Source of the DNA: Oceanicaulis sp. HTCC2633
GTDB lineage: Bacteria > Pseudomonadota > Alphaproteobacteria > Caulobacterales > Maricaulaceae
Direction of reading: 5' to 3'
NCBI RefSeq assembly: GCF_000152745.1
Contig: NZ_CH672428.1
Location: 616,916-680,915, forward strand
DNA length: 64,000 bases
Part shown: piece by piece, positions 8,010-14,853 of the stretch
Layout of the letters: every line of letters begins with the position of its first letter
Position numbering within the stretch: the first letter of the stretch is position 1
The notes under the pieces: model-generated
What the model saw: the letters and a program-made list of their open reading frames with translations, nothing else
What the model was told of the DNA's origin: nothing
Databases searched by the model: none
Made by a program: the position numbers and the translations under genes

Positions 8010-8039
8010 GGGGGCGCGCTTCGGCGCGCCCCCTTTTTT
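8010..8039 (+). terminator. Intrinsic terminator after the PRC-barrel gene
   Basis: A 10-bp GC stem (8010-8019 with 8024-8033), UUCG loop and a run of six Ts. From here to about 8304 I see no gene on either strand. Confidence 0.95.
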
Positions 8040-8304
8040 GTTCACGATAGGCTGCTCTGACTTATTCCGTCGGCAAAGCAAACGCAGCTGCCGTGAAAGT
8101 CTGCCTGATGTCTCTTTGCTCACAGATCTCGCCGTATCGATCATCAGAGGTGGAGCCTGTCTGATACAGACAGCGGAACGGTCTGCTCCCTCTTTCGAAT
8201 TCACAAGCCCGTTGATGACGGCGCGCTGGCTCAACTTCAGTTCCACTGACCTGACGGGCTTCTTGCAACGCATTGTGAGCGTTTCAGGGTTCCAGAACAG
8301 CGCC

Positions 8305-8421
8305 AACAAAGAAGCCGCCCTCATATGGAGGGCGGCTTCAAAAGCGGCTGCGCAAGGCCGTCAGGGGGAGGGTCAGCCTTCGCAGCTGGGTCGTCAATCA
8401 TCCCGGCGGGGACCGGGATAT
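8305..8421 (-). ncRNA. Candidate stress-induced small RNA, GsrN-like
   Basis: An exact EcfG promoter on the minus strand (8428-8452) fires into a stretch with no convincing protein gene. The predicted RNA of about 115 bases starts near 8421. It folds into a 7-bp hairpin with loop UCCCCG (8400-8419), then an 11-bp hairpin with one bulge and a long C-rich loop containing CCCUCCCCCU (8347-8386). It ends with a 12-bp terminator hairpin (8311-8339) followed by UUUG. Caulobacter GsrN, the known sigma-T-dependent small RNA beside the general stress locus, also uses C-rich loops that pair with G-rich ribosome sites. Homology to GsrN is inferred from architecture and location, not from alignment. A 26-codon reading frame exists inside but has no ribosome site. 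Confidence 0.7.
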
Positions 8422-8427
8422 CCGACT

Positions 8428-8452
8428 AACGCCCCGGTGCGAACGCGGTTCC
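8428..8452 (-). promoter_or_regulatory. EcfG promoter for the candidate small RNA
   Basis: On the minus strand GGAAC, 16 bases, CGTT, exact match. It lies just past the end of the FNT gene with no annotated gene downstream. Confidence 0.85.
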
Positions 8453-8468
8453 CTGAAATCTGGACTCT

Positions 8469-9272
8469 CTAATCGATTTCCTCGTGCACCTGGCCATAGG
8501 CCAGACCTGCAAACAGAGCGGCGCCGCCCAGCGTATTGCCGACAAGCACGGGCAGGATGAAGGCCAGCCCCTCCCCTGCGCCCCAGACGCCGGCGACAAT
8601 CAGGACAGTCGTTTCGACCGTCCCCGCCACGATATGCGGGAAACCGCCCGCCCCCACCAAATAGGTCACGATGAAGACCGCGCCGAGCTTCTCGTAAGGC
8701 AATCCTGGCAGCGACCAGGCCATCAGGCCAATGAGGAATCCGGCAGGCAGGGCCGAAATGAAGTTCCCCAAAGCATCCCTGTGTGTGATGTGAGAGGATG
8801 CTGAGACCATCGCCTCGAACAGATCCGGCTCGGTCACATGCGATAGCACAGCCCCGATGGCGACCGCGCCAACGAGATTGCCGAACAGGACAATCGCCCA
8901 CAACCGCCCCAGAAGACGGACGGAGCGCCAGCGACGATTCTTGGTGACCGGCAGGACCGCGGTCAGCGTATTCTCCGTGAAGAGCTGCATGCGGGCCATG
9001 GCGATCAGAAGAAAGCCCGCCGGGTACCCCACGGCGATCGCCAGCGAGCTCCAGGACGCGTCTCCGACCGCTTTCTCGATCGCCCCCATGAGCAGCACGG
9101 ACGCGCCCATGGCCAGACCGGCTGTCAGCGCCGAGTACAGCAAGGAGCTGGAGGGGCGAAGCAGCTCTTCCTTCCCGGTCTCCGCAATGACGGAATAGAG
9201 GGTTTTGGACGCAATTTCGCTGCGCGCCGCAAGTCGCTTGGCGCGCAGCTCATGATCAGTTTTCTTTGACAA
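8469..9272 (-). CDS. Formate/nitrite transporter (FNT) family membrane protein
   Basis: This 267-residue protein has six predicted membrane helices after a basic cytoplasmic N-terminus of about 40 residues. The FNT fold is suggested by the spacing of helices and motifs such as AIAVGYPAGFLLIAMARMQL, LFTENTLTAVLPV and IVAGTVETTVL. FNT pentamers conduct small monovalent anions such as formate, nitrite or hydrosulfide. The long N-terminus resembles the YfdC branch, whose substrate is unknown. The start is a TTG at 9272 with an AAGGGT site upstream. It is the last gene of a five-gene unit driven by the EcfG promoter at 10486-10510. Confidence 0.85.
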   Translation of the reverse strand: MSKKTDHELRAKRLAARSEIASKTLYSVIAETGKEELLRPSSSLLYSALTAGLAMGASVLLMGAIEKAVGDASWSSLAIAVGYPAGFLLIAMARMQLFTENTLTAVLPVTKNRRWRSVRLLGRLWAIVLFGNLVGAVAIGAVLSHVTEPDLFEAMVSASSHITHRDALGNFISALPAGFLIGLMAWSLPGLPYEKLGAVFIVTYLVGAGGFPHIVAGTVETTVLIVAGVWGAGEGLAFILPVLVGNTLGGAALFAGLAYGQVHEEID

Positions 9273-9283
9273 GGGCAGACCCT

Positions 9284-9646
9284 TTATTTGGAAAGCGCGA
9301 ACCGGGACAGGGTTTCCATGGCGAGCTTGGGTTTTCGAGCGAGAAGTGCGCCGAACCCCATCAGCGTCGCCGTTGTTTGCAAAGGCTTGCGCTTCATGGC
9401 CATCTCCACGAGCGCCAGGGGCGAGGCGGAGCTGGACGTCGTTTCAGAAGGCGGCTCTTTGCGGTTGGCTTTCCAGAGAAGGATTGCTGCGGCGATCGAG
9501 CCCAGAGAGGCATAGATAGCGCCAACAAGGGCGCTGGCCACCCACGGGGAGTACTGGACTGACGCCCAGCTCCATCCCGCATGGGTGGCGAACACTGCGC
9601 CGATGATCGGGCCGATCAGGGCAATGACTATCAGCAGTGCGTTCAC
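9284..9646 (-). CDS. Small membrane protein of unknown function
   Basis: This 120-residue protein has two hydrophobic segments near the N-terminus (about 3-24 and 34-60), a Ser/Thr-rich linker and a basic amphipathic C-terminus. The GTG start at 9646 has a GGGAGCG ribosome site that overlaps the stop of the gene before it. It sits 11 bases from the FNT gene, so they are co-transcribed. I do not recognise a family; a role in membrane stress is only inferred from the operon. Confidence 0.7.
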   Translation of the reverse strand: MNALLIVIALIGPIIGAVFATHAGWSWASVQYSPWVASALVGAIYASLGSIAAAILLWKANRKEPPSETTSSSASPLALVEMAMKRKPLQTTATLMGFGALLARKPKLAMETLSRFALSK

Positions 9647-9656
9647 GATGCGCTCC

Positions 9657-9941
9657 CTAGCGGCGCATCAGCAATGCGCCGAGAAAGCCGGCGCCGATGG
9701 CGGCGCCGCAAGCGCCCAGCGGGTTTTCACGAATAAGTTCGCGAAGCTGGTCCGGGGCCTCTTCGGCGGCTTCCATGCCATCCTCCAGCACGGATTTGCC
9801 GGCCTTCACGCCGTTTTCTCCGCTCTGCTGGACAATCTTAGACAGATCACCCACCAGCTGGTCCATGTCCTCGCGCAGAGAATCCAGATCCGCTTTGAGT
9901 TCTTCAGTTGTAATGTCGGGTTTAGCAGCGGCGCGTGCCAT
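9657..9941 (-). CDS. DUF883-type (ElaB/YqjD-like) membrane-anchored protein
   Basis: This 94-residue protein has a long acidic amphipathic helix (about 12-70). It ends in the short hydrophobic anchor GACGAAIGAGFLGALLMRR preceded by RENPLG, the layout and sequence of the DUF883 family. E. coli members are tail-anchored proteins that accumulate in stationary phase and bind ribosomes; that role here is inference. The mRNA has AAGGAGAG before the ATG. It is the third gene of the EcfG-driven membrane operon. Confidence 0.85.
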   Translation of the reverse strand: MARAAAKPDITTEELKADLDSLREDMDQLVGDLSKIVQQSGENGVKAGKSVLEDGMEAAEEAPDQLRELIRENPLGACGAAIGAGFLGALLMRR

Positions 9942-9986
9942 TTTGCTCTCCTTTTCTGAAGTCTGTGAGTGGGCGATAAGTCTGTC

Positions 9987-10196
9987 TTAGCGGGACGGTT
10001 CGTCCGTGGCCTCTTCAGCTTCATCCACGGCTTCGTCCACTTCCTCGCCGGCGTTCTCGAAGGTGTCCTGGTCCTCGCCAGTCACATTCTCGACCGCCTC
10101 ATCCATGTCTTCGCCTGCGTTTTCCGCCGGACCATCAGAACAAGCGACAGCCGTCAGCAGGAACGGAGCGGCGAACAGGGGGACAAACTTTTTCAT
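9987..10196 (-). CDS. Small acidic lipoprotein
   Basis: This 69-residue product has a signal sequence and a likely lipid-modified Cys19 in LTAVACS, although Ala at -3 is less usual. The mature part is extremely acidic, with repeated units such as NAGEDMDEAVENV and NAGEEVDEAVDEAEEA that resemble the entericidin pattern. The start at 10196 has an AAGGAA site; a longer in-frame reading to 10391 would run into the gene upstream. It is the second gene of the EcfG-driven operon. Confidence 0.75.
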   Translation of the reverse strand: MKKFVPLFAAPFLLTAVACSDGPAENAGEDMDEAVENVTGEDQDTFENAGEEVDEAVDEAEEATDEPSR

Positions 10197-10228
10197 GATT
10201 TCAATTCCTTCACGTCTATATGGCGATG

Positions 10229-10255
10229 CGGCTGCGGGGGTCCGCCCCGCAGCCG
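10229..10255 (-). other. Intercistronic hairpin without a T tail
   Basis: A perfect 11-bp GC-rich inverted repeat (10229-10239 with 10245-10255) lies between the first and second genes of the membrane operon. Without a T run it is unlikely to be a full terminator. It could protect the 3' end of the first message or partly reduce expression downstream. Confidence 0.6.
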
Positions 10256-10272
10256 TGGCGATCAGTCCAGGG

Positions 10273-10449
10273 TCAGGCTCGCGGCGTCCGACCACGCAGT
10301 GCGCCAAACAGCAGCGACACCACGAACAGAACCAGGAAAACGAAGAACAGCACTTGCGCGATAGAGGCCGCGCCGGCTGCAATGCCGCCAAACCCGAACA
10401 GGGCTGCGATCAGGGCGACGACGAAAAATCCAAGGGCCAGTCTCAGCAT
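10273..10449 (-). CDS. DUF1328 small membrane protein
   Basis: This 58-residue protein is too short for most gene finders. It has two membrane helices (about 4-24 and 32-49) joined by a Gly/Ala-rich turn [14 protein letters not shown], which is the DUF1328 (UPF0391) family pattern, and a basic tail. It heads the five-gene operon. The promoter match 37 bases upstream is exact and GGAG precedes the start. These peptides are often seen in osmotic and general stress regulons; the molecular role is unknown. Confidence 0.88.
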   Translation of the reverse strand: MLRLALGFFVVALIAALFGFGGIAAGAASIAQVLFFVFLVLFVVSLLFGALRGRTPRA

Positions 10450-10485
10450 GGGTTAGCTCCGTGTGTATCAATCAGGCCCCCAATC

Positions 10486-10510
10486 AACGCATCGACCCTC
10501 AACAGGTTCC
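10486..10510 (-). promoter_or_regulatory. EcfG promoter for the DUF1328-to-FNT operon
   Basis: On the minus strand GGAAC, 16 bases, CGTT, exact match. It diverges from the dps promoter across an AT-rich spacer (10511-10647). Confidence 0.9.
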
Positions 10511-10647
10511 AGAAAACTCCAAAATCATTTCAAAATTTCGCGCGTATATATAAAGCATACATTATCTCATTCAGGGTCGCCGGAGCACTTGGCAAGCTAT
10601 TGCAAAATTGCGGCAGGCGCTGACTGCAGTTTTATTCTCCCTCTCCG

Positions 10648-10673
10648 GGAACCTTAACGCATCCGTCCGCGTT
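10648..10673 (+). promoter_or_regulatory. EcfG promoter for dps
   Basis: GGAAC, 17 bases, CGTT, exact match, ending 31 bases before the dps ATG. Confidence 0.9.
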
Positions 10674-10704
10674 TATCGGTCCCGCAACATGATGGAGATT
10701 GATA

Positions 10705-11214
10705 ATGAGCAGCGCCGCTCTTGCTTCCAAAACCGCTCAATTTGATCAGAAAGCCGGCATTCAACCTGAAGACCGCTCCAAGATCGCGAGCGAGCTGGGC
10801 AAGGTCCTGGCTGACAGCTACATGCTCTTCATCAAGACCCAGGGCGTTCACTGGAACGTCGTCGGCCCCACCTTCTACAGCCTGCACAAGCTGACTGAAG
10901 AGCACTACGGCAACCTCTATGCCGCCATCGACGAGATCGCCGAACGCATCCGCGCCCTGGGCGAGAAGGCCCCGGCCTCTTATCGCAAATATGGCGAGTT
11001 GTCCGACATTCAGGATTATGACCTGGAGCAAACGGCCGAACAGCATGTGAAAATGCTGATCGATGACCACCGGACCGCCGTCAAATCCATGCGCGGCGCC
11101 ATCGAATGGTGTGAGGACAAGAAAGACTTCGTCACGGCCGACATGCTGATCGAGCGCATGAGCTGGCACGAGGAAGCCATCTGGATGCTCAACTCGATCA
11201 TCGCCGAGAAATAG
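10705..11214 (+). CDS. dps: Dps, DNA-binding ferritin-like protein from starved cells
   Basis: This 169-residue protein has the Dps four-helix fold and its inter-subunit ferroxidase residues. These are the His in TQGVHWNVVGP and the acidic pair in LYAAIDEIAERIRALG, the latter supplied by the neighbouring subunit. Dodecamers oxidise ferrous iron with hydrogen peroxide and store it. The ATG at 10705 is preferred over a TTG two codons earlier, since GGAG lies 7 bases before it. It stands alone between an EcfG promoter and a terminator, in keeping with dps membership in general stress regulons. Confidence 0.95.
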   Translation: MSSAALASKTAQFDQKAGIQPEDRSKIASELGKVLADSYMLFIKTQGVHWNVVGPTFYSLHKLTEEHYGNLYAAIDEIAERIRALGEKAPASYRKYGELSDIQDYDLEQTAEQHVKMLIDDHRTAVKSMRGAIEWCEDKKDFVTADMLIERMSWHEEAIWMLNSIIAEK

Positions 11215-11228
11215 GCTGTCAGACGTCT

Positions 11229-11258
11229 GAAAAAGCGGGCCTTCGAGCCCGCTTTTTC
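11229..11258 (+). terminator. Intrinsic terminator after dps
   Basis: A 12-bp stem (11229-11240 with 11247-11258) contains A and T runs. The next gene starts only 16 bases later, so read-through may contribute to its expression. Confidence 0.88.
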
Positions 11259-11273
11259 GCGTGAGGAGAAACG

Positions 11274-12464
11274 ATGAGCCAATCGCCAGACGCCGCCGCC
11301 TCTGAAGCCCTCAACGCGATGGAAGCGAATGTCCAGAGCGTGGTCGAGCAAGGTCGGAACACCGTCTCGGTCCTGATCGACTGGATCGCTGAGGACACGC
11401 AGGCCGTCACGCTCGCCCTGGCGATCACGCTTGGCGTCGCGGTCGTCGCAACCTTGATCAAATGGGGCGTTTCCCTGATCCGGCAGCGCTCCGAACAGAG
11501 CAGTCTGGCGTATGTCTTCCTGGGCGCCGCGGATCGCTTGTCCGCCATGACCTTTCTGGTCGTCGGCGCGGTGATCGGTCTTGGGGCGACCGGCGCGCCA
11601 TCCCAGGTCATTGATGCAACCTGGTATATCCTTGGGCTCATCCTGATCATCCAGATCGCCGCAATCATACGCGGGCTTCTGGTGGATCTTGTCCAGCGAC
11701 GCGCCCTGAAACGATCGGACACCCGCAGCGCCGTCTGGAACGGCATCGCGATCATCAAATGGGCGATCAGCACCTTTATCTGGTCGGCCGCCCTGCTGCT
11801 GGTTCTGGATAACGCCGGCGTGGATATCACTGCGCTGATCGCAGGCCTGGGCGTGGGCGGCATCGCGATCGGCCTGGCGGCGCAGGGCCTTTTCAGCGAT
11901 CTCTTCGCAGGCGTGTCGATCCTTTTCGACAAGCCCTTCCAGCGAGACGACTTCATCGAATTTGGCGATTTTCTGGGCACGGTCAGCAAGATCGGCCTCA
12001 AGACGACGCGACTGCGCTCGCTCTCAGGCGAGGAAGTCATCATCCGCAACACCAACCTGCTGGATGAGACGATCCGCAATTACCAGCGCCTGGAGGAACG
12101 CCGCTGGCAGTTCCGCATTGGCGTGATCTATCAGACAGGCGCTGACAAGCTCGCGCAGATTCCGGACTGGATCGAGACCATCATCGATGAAACCGAGCAG
12201 GTCCGTTTCGAGCGCGCTCATTTCGCCGGTTTTGGCGACAGCGCGCTTGAATTCGAGATCGTCTGTCATGCCCAGAGCATGGAGTATGCCGTTTACATGG
12301 ATGTCCGCCACGCCGTGAACCTCGCCCTCGTCCGGAAGTTCGCCGAAGAAGGCGTCGAGTTCGCCTATCCCACCCGCACTCTCATGGTTGCGCGCGGAGA
12401 CGGCTCTGTTGTCGATCCCGCGCGCGCCCCCTCAGAGCCCTCTGAAACAGGAGACGAGCAATGA
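11274..12464 (+). CDS. Small-conductance mechanosensitive channel, MscS family
   Basis: This 396-residue inner-membrane protein has about four helices in its first half. The pore helix is glycine/alanine-rich (ITALIAGLGVGGIAIGLAAQ). The MscS beta domain follows (DKPFQRDDFIEFGDFLGTV, then EEVIIRNTNLLDETIRNY) and a C-terminal alpha/beta domain. Such channels open under membrane tension to release osmolytes on hypo-osmotic shock. GAGGAGA precedes the ATG. No EcfG promoter is visible in the short gap after dps, so it may depend on dps read-through or an unseen promoter. Its stop overlaps the next gene by 4 bases. Confidence 0.92.
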   Translation: MSQSPDAAASEALNAMEANVQSVVEQGRNTVSVLIDWIAEDTQAVTLALAITLGVAVVATLIKWGVSLIRQRSEQSSLAYVFLGAADRLSAMTFLVVGAVIGLGATGAPSQVIDATWYILGLILIIQIAAIIRGLLVDLVQRRALKRSDTRSAVWNGIAIIKWAISTFIWSAALLLVLDNAGVDITALIAGLGVGGIAIGLAAQGLFSDLFAGVSILFDKPFQRDDFIEFGDFLGTVSKIGLKTTRLRSLSGEEVIIRNTNLLDETIRNYQRLEERRWQFRIGVIYQTGADKLAQIPDWIETIIDETEQVRFERAHFAGFGDSALEFEIVCHAQSMEYAVYMDVRHAVNLALVRKFAEEGVEFAYPTRTLMVARGDGSVVDPARAPSEPSETGDEQ

Positions 12465-12727
12465 CCAAGGATCATGGCCCATCCGTCAAGGACGACGAAA
12501 CCTATGAAGCCTTGCGTGAGGACGGGGCCTCCAAATCCAAGGCCGCCCGTATCGCCAATGCCCAGGCGTCCGATGAAACTGACGCCTCGGCAAAGGGCGG
12601 TGCGCACGAACCATATGAGGAGTGGACCAAGGATGAGCTGTACGAGCGCGCCCAGGAAATCGGCATAGAAGGCCGGTCCGACATGACCAAGGATGAGCTG
12701 ATCAAGGCTCTGCGCAACGGACAATAG
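12461..12727 (+). CDS. Small charged protein with a Rho N-terminal/SAP-like motif
   Basis: This 88-residue protein combines an N-terminal DDETYEALREDGASKSKAAR segment, as in small DUF7218-type proteins, with a C-terminal helix pair WTKDELYERAQEIGIEGRSD, then MTKDELIKALRN. The second part resembles the nucleic-acid-binding Rho N-terminal/SAP fold. It overlaps the MscS gene by ATGA, so the two are coupled. Binding to DNA or RNA is a prediction; it has no membrane segment. Confidence 0.75.
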   Translation: MTKDHGPSVKDDETYEALREDGASKSKAARIANAQASDETDASAKGGAHEPYEEWTKDELYERAQEIGIEGRSDMTKDELIKALRNGQ

Positions 12728-12743
12728 CGCGTTCATCTGAACT

Positions 12744-12806
12744 TCAGCCTCAAAATATCGGGAACATCCTGTCTTTCAGCGCGTTTCTGAATTGAGGCTG
12801 ATTTTT
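12744..12806 (+). repeat. Ten-bp inverted repeat enclosing an EcfG promoter, with T tail
   Basis: TCAGCCTCAA at 12744-12753 pairs perfectly with TTGAGGCTGA at 12792-12801, followed by five Ts. In RNA it would be a long-loop terminator for the mscS operon. The 38-base loop contains the whole promoter of the next gene. Confidence 0.6.
12761..12785 (+). promoter_or_regulatory. EcfG promoter for the secreted protein at 12817
   Basis: GGAAC, 16 bases, CGTT, exact match, ending 31 bases before the ATG. Confidence 0.88.
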
Positions 12807-12816
12807 GGAGGACTGC

Positions 12817-13371
12817 ATGTTCGTTACGACCGCTTTATTGCTGACAATGCAGACTGCGACTGTTCCGGGCTTGCAAAATCCGGGTCCTGAACCTGAGTCC
12901 CGGCTCGTCCTGAGAAACTTTACCGATCAGCTCCATGCCGAGTTCGGCGACACCAGCCAGAGCAGCTGGTCCATCCCGTTGGGCGGCGATGATAGCCCTT
13001 CGCTGGTTCCCTCCCTTTCTGCGCAGAATGAAAGCCGGAACGACAGCGACGAGCTGTCGGCTCTGGGGATCGGCCTAGAGCTTGAGACCAGCCCCCTCGC
13101 CTTCCGCTCCATCCGTCGTCTCAGCCTGATTGTTTCCTATGACCAGGAGACTGTGATCATGCGACCTGGCGGCGGCGGCGTCAGCGCCCTGACCCGTGTC
13201 GCGGGCGAAGTCGGCGTGGCCGACGGGTTCGCTGGCATCGGCATGTCCCTGAGCGAACATGGCGCCCTGACTGCGGGCTATATCCGACAGGAACGCGAAA
13301 TCCGCTTCGGTGAGAATAGCTGGGAAGCGGAATCAAGCTTTGTCGGGCTTACCTATCGACAAGCCTGGTAG
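12817..13371 (+). CDS. Secreted or outer-membrane-like protein of unknown function
   Basis: This 184-residue protein starts with a short hydrophobic segment (MFVTTALLLTMQTATVPG), possibly a weak signal peptide. The rest is rich in short alternating strands (FRSIRRLSLIVSYDQE, GIGMSLSEHGALTAGYI, SFVGLTYRQAW) ending in Trp. This looks like part of a small beta barrel, but it is too short to call. The start at 12817 has TTGGAGGA upstream; the reading from 12805 begins with a TTG inside that site. It has its own EcfG promoter and terminator. No family is recognised. Confidence 0.65.
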   Translation: MFVTTALLLTMQTATVPGLQNPGPEPESRLVLRNFTDQLHAEFGDTSQSSWSIPLGGDDSPSLVPSLSAQNESRNDSDELSALGIGLELETSPLAFRSIRRLSLIVSYDQETVIMRPGGGGVSALTRVAGEVGVADGFAGIGMSLSEHGALTAGYIRQEREIRFGENSWEAESSFVGLTYRQAW

Positions 13372-13408
13372 GCTGATTTTCAACGCTTGAGTCTGCCGCA
13401 CCCCTCGA

Positions 13409-13439
13409 CCCCGCAAATGCATAAGCATCTGCGGGGTTT
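13409..13439 (+). terminator. Intrinsic terminator after the 12817 gene
   Basis: A 7-bp outer stem (13409-13415 with 13430-13436) has an inner ATGC/GCAT pairing, then TTTG and a second T-rich stretch at 13441-13448. Confidence 0.75.
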
Positions 13440-13493
13440 GTTCTTTTTGCGATTCGTCTTGCCTGATTCCTGTTCAGACCCGCCACGAAAACG

Positions 13494-13518
13494 GGAACCG
13501 CCGGGAGACTGGAACGTT
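13494..13518 (+). promoter_or_regulatory. EcfG promoter for the second PRC-barrel gene and yqaE
   Basis: GGAAC, 16 bases, CGTT, exact match, ending 39 bases before the ATG at 13558. Confidence 0.9.
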
Positions 13519-13557
13519 TGTTCGGGAGCCCTGACCCTTTTCAAGGAGGCCTGACCG

Positions 13558-14265
13558 ATGAAGACCGCCATCACCCTGACCGCCGTTGTTGCGCTGGCTG
13601 GACTATCGGCAGCCGCCTTCACCCAGACCAGTCAGACGACTGAACCCGAATTTGTTCAGGAGACCGTCAGCGGCAAGCCGTTCTATCTGGCGTCCACCCT
13701 TCTGTCCTCGCGCCTGATGCTCAAGGACAGCCAGGTCCAGATCAAGGATCTGCTTCTGGATGAAACCGGCAATCTGCAAGCTGTTGTCGTGGACAATCCG
13801 AACTTCATGAGCGGCGACGCCGCAATTGCGGCGGACCTGATCTACCGGGCTGGCGCAGAGGGTCAGGAGACGTTGCGCGTGGATCTGGATCGCACGGACT
13901 TCCAGATGCTGAGCCAGGGCGCCGGCTATCAGCCGATCGGTCTGAGCTGGGCGTCAGAGTATGAGAATGCACGCTCACTGAGGGCGTTGATGGGGCGTCC
14001 CATCTCCGTCAGTGAGACGTCTGCCCGCATCGCCGTGGACGACATCGAGATCAGCGAAGGCGGAGCGGTGTTGGCTGTACGGTTTGAATCCCGCGGCTGG
14101 AGCGCCTTTGACCGCCTGGAAGGCCGCCTTCCCGTGAATGCGGTGCGGTTTGACTACGCCCAACCTCAAGGCTGGACCATCGCCTCCACCGTCAACGACG
14201 CCCAGCTGAACGCGCTGGCCGGTCGTGACACCGCGATCTTCCTGAGCGCCGCTTCGGCGTCCTGA
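13558..14265 (+). CDS. Exported PRC-barrel-like protein, stress-induced
   Basis: This 235-residue protein has a signal peptide (MKTAITLTAVVALAGLSAAA, cut near residue 22). Two beta-rich units follow, about 38-110 (GKPFYLASTLLSSRLMLKD, VQIKDLLLDETGNLQAVVVD) and 135-215 (LMGRPISVSETSARIAVDD). This is the same general layout as the protein at 7256, though the sequence is clearly different. AAGGAGG precedes the start. It shares an EcfG-driven transcript with the YqaE-type peptide that follows. Assignment to the PRC-barrel group rests on the strand pattern and is less certain than for the first. Confidence 0.7.
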   Translation: MKTAITLTAVVALAGLSAAAFTQTSQTTEPEFVQETVSGKPFYLASTLLSSRLMLKDSQVQIKDLLLDETGNLQAVVVDNPNFMSGDAAIAADLIYRAGAEGQETLRVDLDRTDFQMLSQGAGYQPIGLSWASEYENARSLRALMGRPISVSETSARIAVDDIEISEGGAVLAVRFESRGWSAFDRLEGRLPVNAVRFDYAQPQGWTIASTVNDAQLNALAGRDTAIFLSAASAS

Positions 14266-14288
14266 TTTATTGATTGAAGGAGACCCTT

Positions 14289-14480
14289 ATGAGCACGCAA
14301 CAAGCGACCGCTACCGGCGGTGACATTTTCCGCATCATCCTGGCCATCCTGCTGCCGCCGCTCGGCGTGTTCTTCCAGGTCGGTCTGGGCCTGCACTTCT
14401 GGCTGAACATTCTGCTGACCCTGTTCGGCTATGTGCCCGGCATCATCCACGCGGTGTGGATCATCGCCACCCGTCGCTAG
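14289..14480 (+). CDS. YqaE/Pmp3-family proteolipid membrane peptide
   Basis: This 63-residue protein has two membrane helices and the family signature LAILLPPLGVFFQVGLGLHF, then NILLTLFGYVPGIIHAVWII. Pmp3 relatives in yeast, plants and bacteria are induced by salt, cold or osmotic stress and affect membrane potential. The ATG at 14289 has GAAGGAGA upstream and is preferred over a TTG at 14274. It is the second gene after the EcfG promoter at 13494. Confidence 0.92.
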   Translation: MSTQQATATGGDIFRIILAILLPPLGVFFQVGLGLHFWLNILLTLFGYVPGIIHAVWIIATRR

Positions 14481-14492
14481 GCCATACGCCAG

Positions 14493-14533
14493 AATTCGGG
14501 CGCTGGAATCCTCCCCGTTCCAGCGCCCGAATT
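14493..14533 (+). terminator. Hairpin terminator after yqaE
   Basis: A perfect 16-bp inverted repeat (14493-14508 with 14518-14533) with only a weak T tail. It closes the stress island. Confidence 0.8.
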
Positions 14534-14613
14534 ATATCTGGACACAGGCGCGCCCGCACGCCCGCAGCGAAGCGAGGATCGCCCGAACCGAGTGAGGGAG
14601 AACAGGAAAGAAG

Positions 14614-14698
<85 letters not shown>

Positions 14699-14853
14699 AC
14701 AGGCAAGACAGGCCGCAGAGTTAGCGTCTGGCGCAACCCGCGGTCAATCTGTCATAGCCGCTGACCCCGCTGTCGGATGCACTGTGCAAAGCGCCATGGA
14801 CGCAGATGCCTGATGCGCCATCATGGACTGCGCGTTCAACAGGCGAGACGACC

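Noticed and set aside
8267-8293. GGAAC and CGTT on the minus strand with an 18-base spacer
   Set aside because: The spacer is outside the 16-17 base range and no gene or terminator follows; likely a chance match.
8320-8400. 26-codon reading frame within the candidate small RNA
   Set aside because: No ribosome site; the start codon lies in the base of the first hairpin and the stop in the terminator loop. Structure is the more likely selected feature, although a peptide is not excluded.
12074-12100. GGAAC-N16-CATT inside the mscS coding region
   Set aside because: One mismatch in the -10 element and no downstream gene start nearby.
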